Below, piece by piece: positions 6,439 through 14,114 of a stretch of DNA of 18,680 nucleotides; position 1 is the first letter of the stretch, and each line of letters opens with the position of its first letter. The translations under genes and the position numbers were made by a program. Origin of the DNA: an uncultured Clostridia bacterium (GTDB lineage: Bacteria > Bacillota > Clostridia > Peptostreptococcales > Anaerovoracaceae); the NCBI GenBank assembly GCA_937900415.1, contig CALCEY010000020.1:1-18680 (forward strand). The letters are read 5' to 3'. The notes beneath the pieces are model-generated. The model worked only from the letters and a program-made list of their open reading frames with translations. It was not told the DNA's origin and ran no database searches.

Positions 6439-7278
6439 TTACAGGCTTTTGCTCTTGTGCCGCGTTACATGACAGTTGATATTCACTGCGCACGGAAGGC
6501 CTGCAATGTGAGTAGGCATAGTCTCAACGTTTACTGCAAGAGCCGTGGTTTTTCCCCCAAATCCCTGCGGTCCTATACCCAACTTGTTTATTTTTTCCAT
6601 AAGTTCCATTTCCAGCTCGCAGTAGAACTCATCTGCATTGCGCATATCAAGAGGACGAAGGAGAGCTTTTTTGGCTAAAAACGCCGCCTTGTCAAATGTT
6701 CCTCCTATGCCTACTCCCACAACTATTGGCGGGCAAGGATTAGGGCCGGCCTCCTCAACGGTTTTGATGATAAATTCTTTGACTCCGTCAATACCCTCCG
6801 AAGGCTTAAGCATTTTTATCCTGCTCATGTTTTCACTGCCAAAGCCCTTCGGGGCTACGGTAATTTTCAATTCCTCGCCGGGAACGATATCAAAATACAT
6901 CACCGCCGGCGCATTGTCTTTTGTATTCACTCTTCTTAGCGGGTCGGCTACGCATGATTTTCTCAAATATCCTTGTTCATACCCCTGCCTTACGCCTTCG
7001 TCCACAGCCTTTTTTATATCGCCTTCAACATGAACATCCTGACCGATTTCCATAAACACACAAGCAAGACCTGTATCTTGACATATCGGTACTTTTTCCT
7101 CCTCCGCTATACGGTAATTTTCTTCAAGCTTTTCAAGCACATTCTTAGCTATGTCAAAATCCTCTTTCCGGCAGCTTTCTTCTATGGCGCGTCTGACATC
7201 TTCCGGCAGATCACAGTTGGCTTCTATGCACAAATCCCTGACGGTCGATGTTACTAATTCGGCCTTTATAATCTTCAT
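6439..7278 (-). CDS. Fumarate hydratase class I, alpha subunit (Fe-S domain)
   Basis: A 279-residue protein, the usual length for separate fumarase alpha subunits in anaerobes. It carries PICQDTG (C66), NPCPP (C182) and LPCAVNINCH (C263), the three cysteines expected to hold the catalytic 4Fe-4S cluster, as well as KDNAPAV and the GPQGFGG segment (237-242). It works with the beta subunit encoded downstream. The oxygen-sensitive cluster fits an anaerobe. GAGGTG lies just before the ATG. The gene begins 60 nt after fbp, with no obvious terminator between, so the three may be one transcript. Confidence 0.92.
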   Translation of the reverse strand: MKIIKAELVTSTVRDLCIEANCDLPEDVRRAIEESCRKEDFDIAKNVLEKLEENYRIAEEEKVPICQDTGLACVFMEIGQDVHVEGDIKKAVDEGVRQGYEQGYLRKSCVADPLRRVNTKDNAPAVMYFDIVPGEELKITVAPKGFGSENMSRIKMLKPSEGIDGVKEFIIKTVEEAGPNPCPPIVVGVGIGGTFDKAAFLAKKALLRPLDMRNADEFYCELEMELMEKINKLGIGPQGFGGKTTALAVNVETMPTHIAGLPCAVNINCHVTRHKSKSL

Positions 7279-7338
7279 TTTTCACCTCGGCATATGTTTT
7301 TGATCGCAATACGAGCAAAATTCGCACCATAATTTAAA

Positions 7339-9288
7339 CTAATACAATTCCTTTATTTCACCGTGTTTAAACGCCTCTACCAGATTCTTCAAATCATCGA
7401 CCTTTTCGACCAGCTGAACGCCTTGATCGGTATCCAGGATAAGCAGACGTTCCGGCATAGTTTCAACCGTCATCATTACAGGAGAATGAAACTCCTGCGT
7501 ACCATCCGCTTTGAGCGGGCTGAAAGGCTTGTGTTCGGCCAGCGCCATAAAACGCGAATTAAAGATAAATGTATATCCGGCTATACCTGTCTGCTTTTGA
7601 TAAGCCTTGGAAATGCCTCCGTCTATTACATACAGAAGGCCTCCCCCCTTTATAGGAGATTCGCCGTCCTTTATCTTAACCGGTACATGGCCGTTGAGAA
7701 TCTTAGCGTTGCTTGGATCAAGTCCAAACTCACGTATAATTTTTTCACAGCTTTCCCGCTGTTTTATCAGTTTATAGTAAGGTCGCGTGAACTCCTTGTG
7801 GGTTGTCTTATCGGCTATAAACAGCCTTTCAAAGGTCGTCATCTTTTCCTTGCCAAAAAGCGGCGAATCTCCGCCGAGCCACAGATACCACATCAAATCT
7901 CCCGGATATCCGGTTTCATCAGCCTTATCCGGAGCATAATAAGCCTTTCGTACCTGGTCGTCAAGATAGTCCATCAACGCTTTACCTGAAAGTTTCGCAC
8001 TTCCCAAATCTACGTCCTTAAATTCTCCCTCTTCATCCATGGGAATACAACCGTGATAAAGCAAATTGCCATTGATTCTAGTATATAACGCACCGTGACT
8101 GTACAGGAATTTTATATGACTCTGAAGCTTTTCTGAATTGATGAAGGAAGCTGAAATAGCTCTCATGACTTCGGTTTCCTCTTCAGTCAATTCATACGGA
8201 TTATCTATATCGAGAGTAGGAAGATTGGCGTCTCTCAAAGGCCATTTAACACCCTCCACCTCAACAGTGCCACCTTCAAGGTCTATCTTATCCAAAAGCA
8301 AACGCTTTTCCAGCTTATATTCCGGATGAGCCTTTATCCTCTGTCCCTCTACCTTGAATTGACATACGGCAATAGCCTTATGCATCTTGGCGGCCAGATC
8401 TTCCGGTACCGGATCGAATTCGTTTCTGTCCAATATATGAGGCTTGAAGAACTCGCACGGATCATCACCGTAGACCTTTTCCGCAAAAGTCGCAAGAGGT
8501 CTCAGATTTATTCCGTATCCCACTTCCAGCATGTCAAAATTATTGTAGCTTATGTTCATCCTCAGGACGTTGGCTATGCAGGCCCAGTTACCGGTGGCTG
8601 CTCCCATCCAAACTATATCATGATTTCCCCACTGAAAATCCACATCGTGGTAATTCATCAGAAAGTCCATTATTGTGTCCGGATGCGCTCCTCTGTCAAA
8701 TATGTCTCCGATTATGTGGAGCTTATCCACAGCCAGCCGGCTGATAGCCTCCGTCAATTCTATTATGTATTTCTCCGCAAGACCACATTCCACTACGGAA
8801 TTTATAATTTCGCTGTAATAGTAAGCTCTGTTTGCGTCATCATCTGCATGAAGTAACTCATCTATGCTGTAATCCATATACTTGGGAAGTCTCTGTCTTA
8901 CTCTGGAACGCGTATACTTCGTCGATACTGATTTGCATATTGTGATTAAACGATAAATAGCTGTGGCGCACCAATCGTCGAAGTCTTTTTCACTTTTCTT
9001 ACGCCTTTTAATTTCTGCTTCCGCATTATATATCAAAGAAGCCAAATCGTCTCTGTCCTTTTCACTCAGTACAGCTCCGTAATGCTCGTCTATCTTCATC
9101 TTAATCGTTCCCGAAGCGCTCTTAAGCATATGAATGAAAGCTTCATGTTCTCCGTGCAAATCACTCAAAAAATATTCCGTACCCTTGGGCAACGCCAATA
9201 TAGCCTTCAGATTTATGATTTCCGCCGAAGCAGCCGCTATATTAGGGTAATCCTTTGCAAGGCGTTTTAGATATTTAATATCTGCCAT
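7339..9288 (-). CDS. fbp: Fructose-1,6-bisphosphatase, class III
   Basis: A 649-residue protein of the Firmicutes-specific class III FBPase family (Bacillus Fbp is slightly longer). It is a metallophosphoesterase: FLSDLHGEHEAF (about 41-52), IIGDIFDRGAHPD (about 193-205), WGNHDIVWMGA (about 220-230) and a later ILNGHVPVK all match metal-binding blocks. It removes the 1-phosphate from fructose 1,6-bisphosphate for gluconeogenesis. AAAGGA lies a few nt before the ATG. The 307-nt region upstream is non-coding and folded-looking (separate entry), which may carry regulation. Downstream, the fumarase genes make a metabolic cluster. Intact and confident. Confidence 0.95.
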   Translation of the reverse strand: MADIKYLKRLAKDYPNIAAASAEIINLKAILALPKGTEYFLSDLHGEHEAFIHMLKSASGTIKMKIDEHYGAVLSEKDRDDLASLIYNAEAEIKRRKKSEKDFDDWCATAIYRLITICKSVSTKYTRSRVRQRLPKYMDYSIDELLHADDDANRAYYYSEIINSVVECGLAEKYIIELTEAISRLAVDKLHIIGDIFDRGAHPDTIMDFLMNYHDVDFQWGNHDIVWMGAATGNWACIANVLRMNISYNNFDMLEVGYGINLRPLATFAEKVYGDDPCEFFKPHILDRNEFDPVPEDLAAKMHKAIAVCQFKVEGQRIKAHPEYKLEKRLLLDKIDLEGGTVEVEGVKWPLRDANLPTLDIDNPYELTEEETEVMRAISASFINSEKLQSHIKFLYSHGALYTRINGNLLYHGCIPMDEEGEFKDVDLGSAKLSGKALMDYLDDQVRKAYYAPDKADETGYPGDLMWYLWLGGDSPLFGKEKMTTFERLFIADKTTHKEFTRPYYKLIKQRESCEKIIREFGLDPSNAKILNGHVPVKIKDGESPIKGGGLLYVIDGGISKAYQKQTGIAGYTFIFNSRFMALAEHKPFSPLKADGTQEFHSPVMMTVETMPERLLILDTDQGVQLVEKVDDLKNLVEAFKHGEIKELY

Positions 9289-9595
9289 GTTTTTTCCTTT
9301 CCCGAAAAGCGTACATATATTTAAAGAACGCCTCTCATCTATTTTTTATTTTCATATAAGCCTTATAATAATTGCATATCGGCAATTTTGTACTTGTTTT
9401 GTCTTCTGCTTTTTGTAATAGTTCTCACCTGTTTGATAATGGGACCTATAAGGTTCGCAAGCTTGCCGAACTTCCTAAACGAACTGTCTACTCGCAAGCA
9501 AGTAGGCTCGTCGATATGTTTTACGACCGCCGCCGTACCTGTAGCTCTCCTGCAATTTATGAGATTTTAAACCTATTTATTACATAAAGTGGAAT
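9289..9595. other. Non-coding region between the deaminase gene and fbp
   Basis: No credible gene on either strand. The part 9440-9560 can form several hairpins and is described separately. ATTGC/GCAAT arms near 9371-9386, followed on the plus strand by T-rich DNA, make a weak hairpin. A TATAAG-like -10 for fbp may lie near 9363-9368 on the minus strand, but no -35 box is convincing. Confidence 0.4.
9440..9560. ncRNA. Candidate structured RNA or leader element upstream of fbp
   Basis: In the minus direction three stem-loops follow each other: GTCG/CGAC around an A-rich loop, CTACT/AGTAG (near 9487-9504) and AAGTTCG/CGAACCTT around a CAAGCTTG-containing loop (about 9450-9472). The outer ends are partly complementary and could close the element. 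It is GC-richer than its AT-rich surroundings. It fits none of the common riboswitch cores (T-box, SAM, TPP, cobalamin). Strand and function are not resolved. Confidence 0.35.
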
Positions 9596-9991
9596 TTATT
9601 CAACGGAATAAGAAAAAGGCAGAAGTTCTTTTGCCTTGATTTTCTTTAGCTCTCCACATACTGACACAATGACATTACAATCCGGCATATAATCATGCAA
9701 TATCTGACGGCAGTTTCCACAAGGCGGTATGATTTCCTCCCCCGTTCTTCCTCTAACTGCGACTATAGAGTCAAACTCCCTTTCTCCGTTTGTGATTGCC
9801 GTTCCTATTGCAACTTGCTCTGCACAGACTCCATGCAAAGAATAAATATTTACTCCAACATATACTTTGCCGTTTTTGCAGCGTATAGCAGCACCTACAG
9901 TATGATTATAATTCTCCTGATCGTAATTCAGACTAATTGCTTTTTTCGCTTCCGCTATTAACTCGTAATCCTCTTCTGGAAACAAATTCAT
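9596..9991 (-). CDS. Cytidine deaminase family protein, blasticidin-S-deaminase-like
   Basis: A 131-residue zinc hydrolase of the cytidine deaminase fold. Zinc and catalytic residues are visible as HGVCAEQ (C56, E58) and PPCGNCRQ (C91, C94). Around these it reads VGVNIYSLHGVCAEQVAIGT, and it ends ELLPFSYSVE. This is closer in layout to fungal/bacterial blasticidin-S deaminase (about 130 aa, GVNVY..CAE..ELLP.GY) than to housekeeping Cdd, which carries an NAA-type motif before CAE. It could deaminate cytidine or a cytosine-containing antibiotic. An AGGGGG site precedes the ATG, and it has its own promoter. Fold certain, substrate open. Confidence 0.85.
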   Translation of the reverse strand: MNLFPEEDYELIAEAKKAISLNYDQENYNHTVGAAIRCKNGKVYVGVNIYSLHGVCAEQVAIGTAITNGEREFDSIVAVRGRTGEEIIPPCGNCRQILHDYMPDCNVIVSVCGELKKIKAKELLPFSYSVE

Positions 9992-10036
9992 ATTCTTGCC
10001 CCCTAAATAGCCAATTTTACGTTCGTTTATATTTGT

Positions 10037-10065
10037 ATTATATCATTTCCTAATACCTGCAACAA
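10037..10065 (-). promoter_or_regulatory. Promoter of the deaminase gene
   Basis: TTGTTG (10065-10060) and TATAAT (10042-10037) with a 17-nt spacer, about 45 nt before the ATG. A perfect 12-bp palindrome CCTTTTAAAAGG (10097-10108) lies 30 nt further upstream and could be a binding site, which is speculative. Confidence 0.65.
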
Positions 10066-10162
10066 CGATTAAAAATCTTAAGATTGCTATTTTTCTCCTT
10101 TTAAAAGGTTGATTATCATTCTATGGCCTGTAAAGTGTGTTTAAACATTGCTCGTCCTAAAA

Positions 10163-10188
10163 TGACCCGTCTCCAAAAAAGTCAGACA
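10163..10188 (-). repeat. Terminal inverted repeat of an IS3-family remnant
   Basis: The minus strand reads TGTCTGACTTTTTTGGAGAC and then GGGTCA, the kind of end seen in IS3/IS150-group elements, placed a few nt after the transposase stop as in intact copies. No matching left end is found in the window. Confidence 0.55.
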
Positions 10189-10192
10189 GTAT

Positions 10193-10324
10193 TCAGACTG
10201 CTAATCCAGCTTTCATTCTATATTGAACAGGACTTGCTCCACGCAATTGCGCTTTACTTCGCTTATGGTTGTAATCCCTTTTCCTTCTTTTCATATCTTT
10301 GCTTTGTTGATAGATACTATATTT
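10193..10324 (-). pseudogene. Truncated IS3-family transposase (OrfB C-terminus)
   Basis: The minus frame ends ...DYNHKRSKAQLRGASPVQYR and then MKAGLAV-stop. This matches the end of IS3-group integrase-type transposases (YN..R....L.G.SPVQYR). The preceding 16 or so codons are open but poorly conserved, and upstream of about 10330 the frame does not continue recognisably. The left end and nearly the whole catalytic domain are lost, so this is a dead fragment. The rest of the gap up to spoIID (10325-10447) shows only an imperfect TTGGCA/TGCCAA hairpin. Confidence 0.7.
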
Positions 10325-10447
10325 ACACGAATTTTTTCAATTTTTTATCCTTTTTCTGTTGGCAATAAAGCCTATGCCAAATCAAATTAAAGTATCATTC
10401 CTGTATTCAAACTCTGCAAATCATACTCTTCATTCAAGTTTCACAAG

Positions 10448-11434
10448 TCAATGAACTTCAGTTCCCGTATAATAATGAGTAAGAATCTCCTTATATCCGC
10501 TGCCAGCCTTTGCCATGCCGTCAGCTCCGTACTGACTGAGCCCCACGCCGTGGCCGAAACCGTCTGAAGTAAAAATTATTTCATTTCCGCCTCCTCCGAA
10601 TTCTATGGAAAACAGAGCGGAACTCAGCCCAAGAGCATTTCTTATCTCTGTTCCTTTAAAGGAACTTCCTCCCACCTGCATAATTTCAACCCGGCCTCCT
10701 TCTGTTCGTGAAATTATCTTTATGCTTGAAGAAGAAAGCTCTCCCGAAAGTCTTCCCGGATATGATTTGTTCAGCTTCGCTCCCATTTCTTCAAGAGAAA
10801 ATTTCTTTTCTTCGTTTTGATGGCTGGCATTTTCTTCATGCGGACTGAATACGCTTACAAGATATGGATACGCCCCTGTAAATACATCCTCTGAATTCTC
10901 TGTTTGTCCTCCGCTTGAACTAAAAAAAAGCGGCTGCGTTACCAGCTCTCCGTTATAATACAAAAGCTCTCCTCGCGTTGCTTCACATGCCCTTCTGACC
11001 TTTTTAAACCCTTCGTCTTTCCAGCCGTCATGGTGTATTTTCACCAGCTTCTCTTCATTTTTATATGCCTGGCAGTGAGTAGTGTCACATAGCGGAGCTT
11101 CCGGATGTGATTCCGGTCTTTTATCATCATATTTGAGTATTTTAGCCATAGCATAGGTTCTGGCCGCCACTGACTGCGCCTTCAGCGCCTCTTCTTCAAA
11201 GTCTGAAGGCATCTCGCTGGCGGTAACGCAGGTTACGTATTCTTCAAAATCTATCTCTTCCGCACTTCCTTTCTCCGAAATCCAAACTCTTACAGTTTCC
11301 GGAGTCTGCACACTGTCGGGAAACGTCTCCTGCTCCTGTTCCTCCTCCTTTCCCCCGAAAAACAAACCGAAAATCAATGGAATACCTACCATAAAAAAGA
11401 AAGCTAATAACACTGCCGGTATAATTTTTCTCAT
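10448..11434 (-). CDS. spoIID: Stage II sporulation protein D (engulfment peptidoglycan hydrolase)
   Basis: A 328-residue protein: a single N-terminal membrane anchor (about 4-26), an acidic linker, then the SpoIID domain. The catalytic Glu is expected in TASEMPSDFEEEALKAQSVA (E74). CDTTHC (C116, H120, C121) fits the metal site known in SpoIID, and DGFGHGVGLSQYGADGMA near the C-terminus is the family signature. It cleaves glycan strands as a lytic transglycosylase, with SpoIIM and SpoIIP, during engulfment of the forespore. It follows murA, as in Bacillus, but is separated from it by a terminator and has a candidate sigma-E promoter, which fits mother-cell-only expression. Intact. Confidence 0.95.
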   Translation of the reverse strand: MRKIIPAVLLAFFFMVGIPLIFGLFFGGKEEEQEQETFPDSVQTPETVRVWISEKGSAEEIDFEEYVTCVTASEMPSDFEEEALKAQSVAARTYAMAKILKYDDKRPESHPEAPLCDTTHCQAYKNEEKLVKIHHDGWKDEGFKKVRRACEATRGELLYYNGELVTQPLFFSSSGGQTENSEDVFTGAYPYLVSVFSPHEENASHQNEEKKFSLEEMGAKLNKSYPGRLSGELSSSSIKIISRTEGGRVEIMQVGGSSFKGTEIRNALGLSSALFSIEFGGGGNEIIFTSDGFGHGVGLSQYGADGMAKAGSGYKEILTHYYTGTEVH

Positions 11435-11458
11435 ACTGCTCCCTCCTCACGTATTCCC

Positions 11459-11488
11459 AGTATATGAAAAAAAGCGGTGAATTATCAC
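11459..11488 (-). promoter_or_regulatory. Candidate sigma-E promoter of spoIID
   Basis: On the minus strand CATATACT (11466-11459) matches the sigma-E -10 consensus, and GTGATAAT (11488-11481) matches six of eight positions of the -35 box at a 14-nt spacing. It begins transcription just before the spoIID GGAGG site. The -35 box is inside the murA terminator hairpin. Confidence 0.55.
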
Positions 11489-11492
11489 CGCT
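11466..11492 (-). terminator. Intrinsic terminator of murA
   Basis: AGCGGTGA and TCACCGCT (11492-11485 with 11480-11473) form a perfect 8-bp stem around TAAT, followed by a run of seven T. It starts 15 nt after the murA stop. Confidence 0.88.
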
Positions 11493-11506
11493 CAGTCCTC
11501 CTATTT

Positions 11507-12778
11507 TTAATCTGCCACTCTTGTTATCTCTGCCCCAAGTCCGGCAAATTTTTCTATGAACTTTTCATATCCTCTTTCAATATGATAAATATCTGAAATT
11601 TCAGTCCGGCCCTCCGCCACAAGTCCCGCAAGAACCATCGCTGCTCCGGCTCTCAAGTCTGTCGCTATAACGCTGCATCCTCTCAGCTTTGTATTTCCTT
11701 TTATCGTAGCTCTGTTTCCGGCAGTCTCAATGCCGGCTCCCATTTTTCCCAGCTGAGACACATGCATGAAACGATTCTCAAATACCGTTTCTATTACAGT
11801 GCTCGTACCGTCAACCGTAGTTAAATAAGCCATAAAAGGGGACTGAATGTCAGTAGGAAATCCAGGATAAGGCAGCGTCTTTATATCCGTAGAAATCTGA
11901 GGTCCCAAATCACCCCGGACGATAAGGTCATCATCGCCTACTTCAATTCTTACTCCACATTCACGAAGCTTTGCTATAATTGGCTTAAGGTGATCCGGTT
12001 CTACGTTGCATATATGAACCACTCCCTTTGTTATGGCTGCTGCCAGCATAAAGGGACCCGCCTCTATTCTGTCGGGAATCACGGTATGCTTGGCTCCGTG
12101 AAGCTTATTTACCCCTTCTATCTTTATCGTATCGGTACCGGCGCCCTTAATCTTTGCGCCCATCTTATTGAGGAAATTGGCTAAATCCACTATTTCAGGC
12201 TCTTCTGCTGCATTCTCTATATATGTGGTTCCCTCTGCCAGGACAGCCGCCATCATTATATTTTCAGTCGCTCCTACGCTTGGAAAGTCCAGGTATATTT
12301 GATCTCCGATCAAGCCCTGTCCTCCGGCTATGGCCTCAACATATTCACCGTTTTCATCTTCAGTTATTACCGCCCCGAGAATTTCAAAGCCTTTTAGATG
12401 AAGCTCTATAGGTCTTGCGCCTATAGCGCATCCTCCGGGCAGAGGAATCCTCACCCTCCCCTTCCGGGCAAGCAGCGGTCCCATGACCAATATCGACGCC
12501 CTCATCTTACTTACCAAATCTTTCTCGACTTCAGTCGAACATATATCTTCGGTGTGTATTGAGAGAGTGTTTTCTCCTATTTCATCTATTTCTGAACCCA
12601 AGGAAGAGAGAATCTCCTTCATCAGGCTTACGTCCCTGAGACACGGCACCGCGTCAATGACGCACACATCATCGGAAAGAAGCGCCGCAGCCATTAGCGG
12701 CAATACCGCATTTTTAGCGCCGCTAATATGCACCTCTCCTTTAAGGGGGCCGCTTTGTTTTACAATATACTTAGCCAA
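11507..12778 (-). CDS. murA: UDP-N-acetylglucosamine 1-carboxyvinyltransferase
   Basis: A 423-residue cytoplasmic enzyme of the EPSP synthase fold that transfers enolpyruvate from PEP to UDP-GlcNAc, the first committed step of peptidoglycan synthesis. SGAKNAVLPL (K22, N23) binds substrate, and PGGCAIGARP contains the catalytic C117, the target of fosfomycin (a Cys here predicts sensitivity). The C-terminal RGYEKFIEKFAGLGAEI is also conserved. GGAGG precedes the ATG. It lies 19 nt after the AbrB-type gene and probably shares its transcript, then ends at its own terminator before spoIID. Complete and typical in length. Firmicutes often carry two murA genes; which paralogue this is cannot be told, though linkage to spoIID recalls Bacillus murAA. 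Confidence 0.96.
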   Translation of the reverse strand: MAKYIVKQSGPLKGEVHISGAKNAVLPLMAAALLSDDVCVIDAVPCLRDVSLMKEILSSLGSEIDEIGENTLSIHTEDICSTEVEKDLVSKMRASILVMGPLLARKGRVRIPLPGGCAIGARPIELHLKGFEILGAVITEDENGEYVEAIAGGQGLIGDQIYLDFPSVGATENIMMAAVLAEGTTYIENAAEEPEIVDLANFLNKMGAKIKGAGTDTIKIEGVNKLHGAKHTVIPDRIEAGPFMLAAAITKGVVHICNVEPDHLKPIIAKLRECGVRIEVGDDDLIVRGDLGPQISTDIKTLPYPGFPTDIQSPFMAYLTTVDGTSTVIETVFENRFMHVSQLGKMGAGIETAGNRATIKGNTKLRGCSVIATDLRAGAAMVLAGLVAEGRTEISDIYHIERGYEKFIEKFAGLGAEITRVAD

Positions 12779-12797
12779 TTCAAAAGCCTCCGCAAGA

Positions 12798-13040
12798 CTA
12801 TAATTTTTTCATTTCTTCAATACATGATTTGCATACGTTTTTTCCGTGTATGGAAACAACGTCCTTTACATTTCCGCAGAACACACATGCCGGTTCATAT
12901 TTTTTCAACATTATATATTCTCCGTCTACGAATACTTCCAAAGAGTCCTCAGTCTTTATCCCCAAATTTCTTCTCAGTTCCACCGGAATAACTACTCTTC
13001 CCAATGGATCCACCGGTCTGACAATTCCTGTTGCTTTCAT
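12798..13040 (-). CDS. AbrB/SpoVT-type DNA-binding regulator with C-terminal zinc finger
   Basis: An 80-residue protein. Residues 1-45 (VRPVDPLGRVVIPVELRRNL) form the swapped-hairpin AbrB DNA-binding domain found in AbrB, Abh and SpoVT. Residues 50-80 add CVFC and CKSC (C52, C55, C70, C73), a four-cysteine zinc-finger-like knuckle absent from Bacillus AbrB. The ATG follows AGGAGG. The gene lies between the membrane protein gene and murA with gaps of 30 and 19 nt, suggesting one operon. It may act on growth-phase or sporulation genes, including spoIID and spmAB nearby, but no targets can be shown from sequence. Confidence 0.85.
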   Translation of the reverse strand: MKATGIVRPVDPLGRVVIPVELRRNLGIKTEDSLEVFVDGEYIMLKKYEPACVFCGNVKDVVSIHGKNVCKSCIEEMKKL

Positions 13041-13070
13041 TTTTACGTCCTCCTTTTGTTTTCTTGTGTG

Positions 13071-13406
13071 TTATTTCTCTTTATTAGCCGGCTTTTTTAC
13101 AATTCCGGCGAGGCTGCCTGCTGCGTTGATTATACTTGTCGCAGCTGCAACTACGCTCTGATTTCCCTTAATTGAATTTACTACCGTACCAACCGAATCG
13201 CTTACACCGTCAACTATTTTATCTACCTTATGTGCCTTGTCGGCAGCGATTTCCGAAACAACTTTAGCATCATCTAATACCGAATTAACCTTTGTAAGCG
13301 TGACGATTGCCTTTCTTGTAAGCACAATCAAATATATCAATAAAAGGATAGCGCATAACGCAAGTAGTGTCAGCAGTACTCCTTCCCATGTTATCGTTAC
13401 TGTCAT
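13071..13406 (-). CDS. Small single-pass membrane protein, DUF948-like
   Basis: A 111-residue protein when started at the ATG at 13406, which has GGAGG six nt upstream; an in-frame ATG 21 nt earlier lies upstream of that site and is less likely. One membrane segment (about 9-29, LLTLLALCAILLLIYLIVL), then a long amphipathic, probably coiled-coil region with many Val/Asp/Lys and a short Lys-rich tail (KKPANKEK). Layout resembles DUF948 and related small envelope proteins of Firmicutes, function unknown. It is the first gene of a likely operon with the AbrB-type gene and murA. Membership of the exact family is uncertain. Confidence 0.7.
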   Translation of the reverse strand: MTVTITWEGVLLTLLALCAILLLIYLIVLTRKAIVTLTKVNSVLDDAKVVSEIAADKAHKVDKIVDGVSDSVGTVVNSIKGNQSVVAAATSIINAAGSLAGIVKKPANKEK

Positions 13407-13435
13407 AAAATACCTCCTTACTGGCAACTCATTTT

Positions 13436-13465
13436 ATTATACCCCAAAACAGGAAATTGCTTCAA
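13436..13465 (-). promoter_or_regulatory. Promoter of the membrane protein - abrB - murA operon
   Basis: TTGAAG (13465-13460) and TATAAT (13441-13436) on the minus strand with an 18-nt spacer, about 30 nt before the ATG at 13406. Confidence 0.6.
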
Positions 13466-13492
13466 CATTTTTTTGAGTTTTACGCATACATT
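13462..13492 (+). promoter_or_regulatory. Possible sigma-E promoter of spmAB
   Basis: CATACATT (13485-13492) matches seven of eight positions of the sigma-E -10 box, and TCAACATT (13462-13469) is a partial -35 match with a 15-nt spacer. In Bacillus spmAB are under sigma-E. It overlaps the divergent promoter's -35 box. Weak on sequence alone. Confidence 0.35.
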
Positions 13493-13541
13493 TTATTACA
13501 GATTGCAATCCTGCGCAATCATTTGTGAAAGGAGCTTTACT

Positions 13542-14114
13542 ATGATGAATTTAATATGGGCGCTGATTTTCATCGCCTCTTTCATATACGCCTGTTTTTC
13601 AGGAAATTTATCAGCATTAAACGACGCTTTGACGGAGGGTTCCAATGAGGCAGTGCACTTTATCATAGGTCTGGCAGGCATAATGGCAATGTGGAGCGGC
13701 CTCATGGAAATTGCAGAGAGGACTGGTCTCATAAACAAACTTTCCCGCCTGCTCCTACCGTTTACAAGACTGCTGTTTCCATCGCAAAAAGACCCTGAAA
13801 CTATCTCTTCCATAATAATGAGCTTCATGGCCAATATTTTCGGCGCCGGCAACAGTTCCACGGTTTTTGCCCTGCGTACCATGGAAAAGCTTGACGAGGC
13901 CAACAGACACAGCCCGATTGCCAGCAACGACATGTGTACCTTTGCGGTAGTTAATATGGCTTTCGCCCCCATCTTTCCTATCATGGCCGTACAAATACGC
14001 AGCGCAGCAGGTTCTCAAGATCCTTATTCTATAGTTCTGCCTTCTGTCATAACTGCGGCAGTAACTATCTTCGTATCGGTTCTTGCATGTAAATTCTTTG
14101 AAAGGAGGAACTAA
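13542..14114 (+). CDS. spmA: Spore maturation protein A
   Basis: A 190-residue membrane protein of the nucleoside-recognition (Gate) domain family. The start MMNLIWALIF at 13542 is set by AAAGGAG seven nt upstream; a longer in-frame reading has no such site. HFIIGLAGIMAMWSGLMEIA (about 42-61) and ANIFGAGNSSTVFALRTMEK (about 95-114) are the signature regions. SpmA works with SpmB in dehydrating the spore core and in heat resistance; the transported compound is not known. The stop lies directly before the spmB ATG, so the two are coupled. Length matches Bacillus SpmA closely. It is transcribed away from the murA cluster. Confidence 0.92.
   Translation: MMNLIWALIFIASFIYACFSGNLSALNDALTEGSNEAVHFIIGLAGIMAMWSGLMEIAERTGLINKLSRLLLPFTRLLFPSQKDPETISSIIMSFMANIFGAGNSSTVFALRTMEKLDEANRHSPIASNDMCTFAVVNMAFAPIFPIMAVQIRSAAGSQDPYSIVLPSVITAAVTIFVSVLACKFFERRN

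Noticed and set aside
9372..9587. Two overlapping small plus-strand ORFs upstream of fbp
   Set aside because: No ribosome binding site, unusual composition, and they cover a region better explained by hairpins.
13496..14018. Minus-strand open frames within spmA
   Set aside because: Antisense shadows of a well-supported membrane protein gene.
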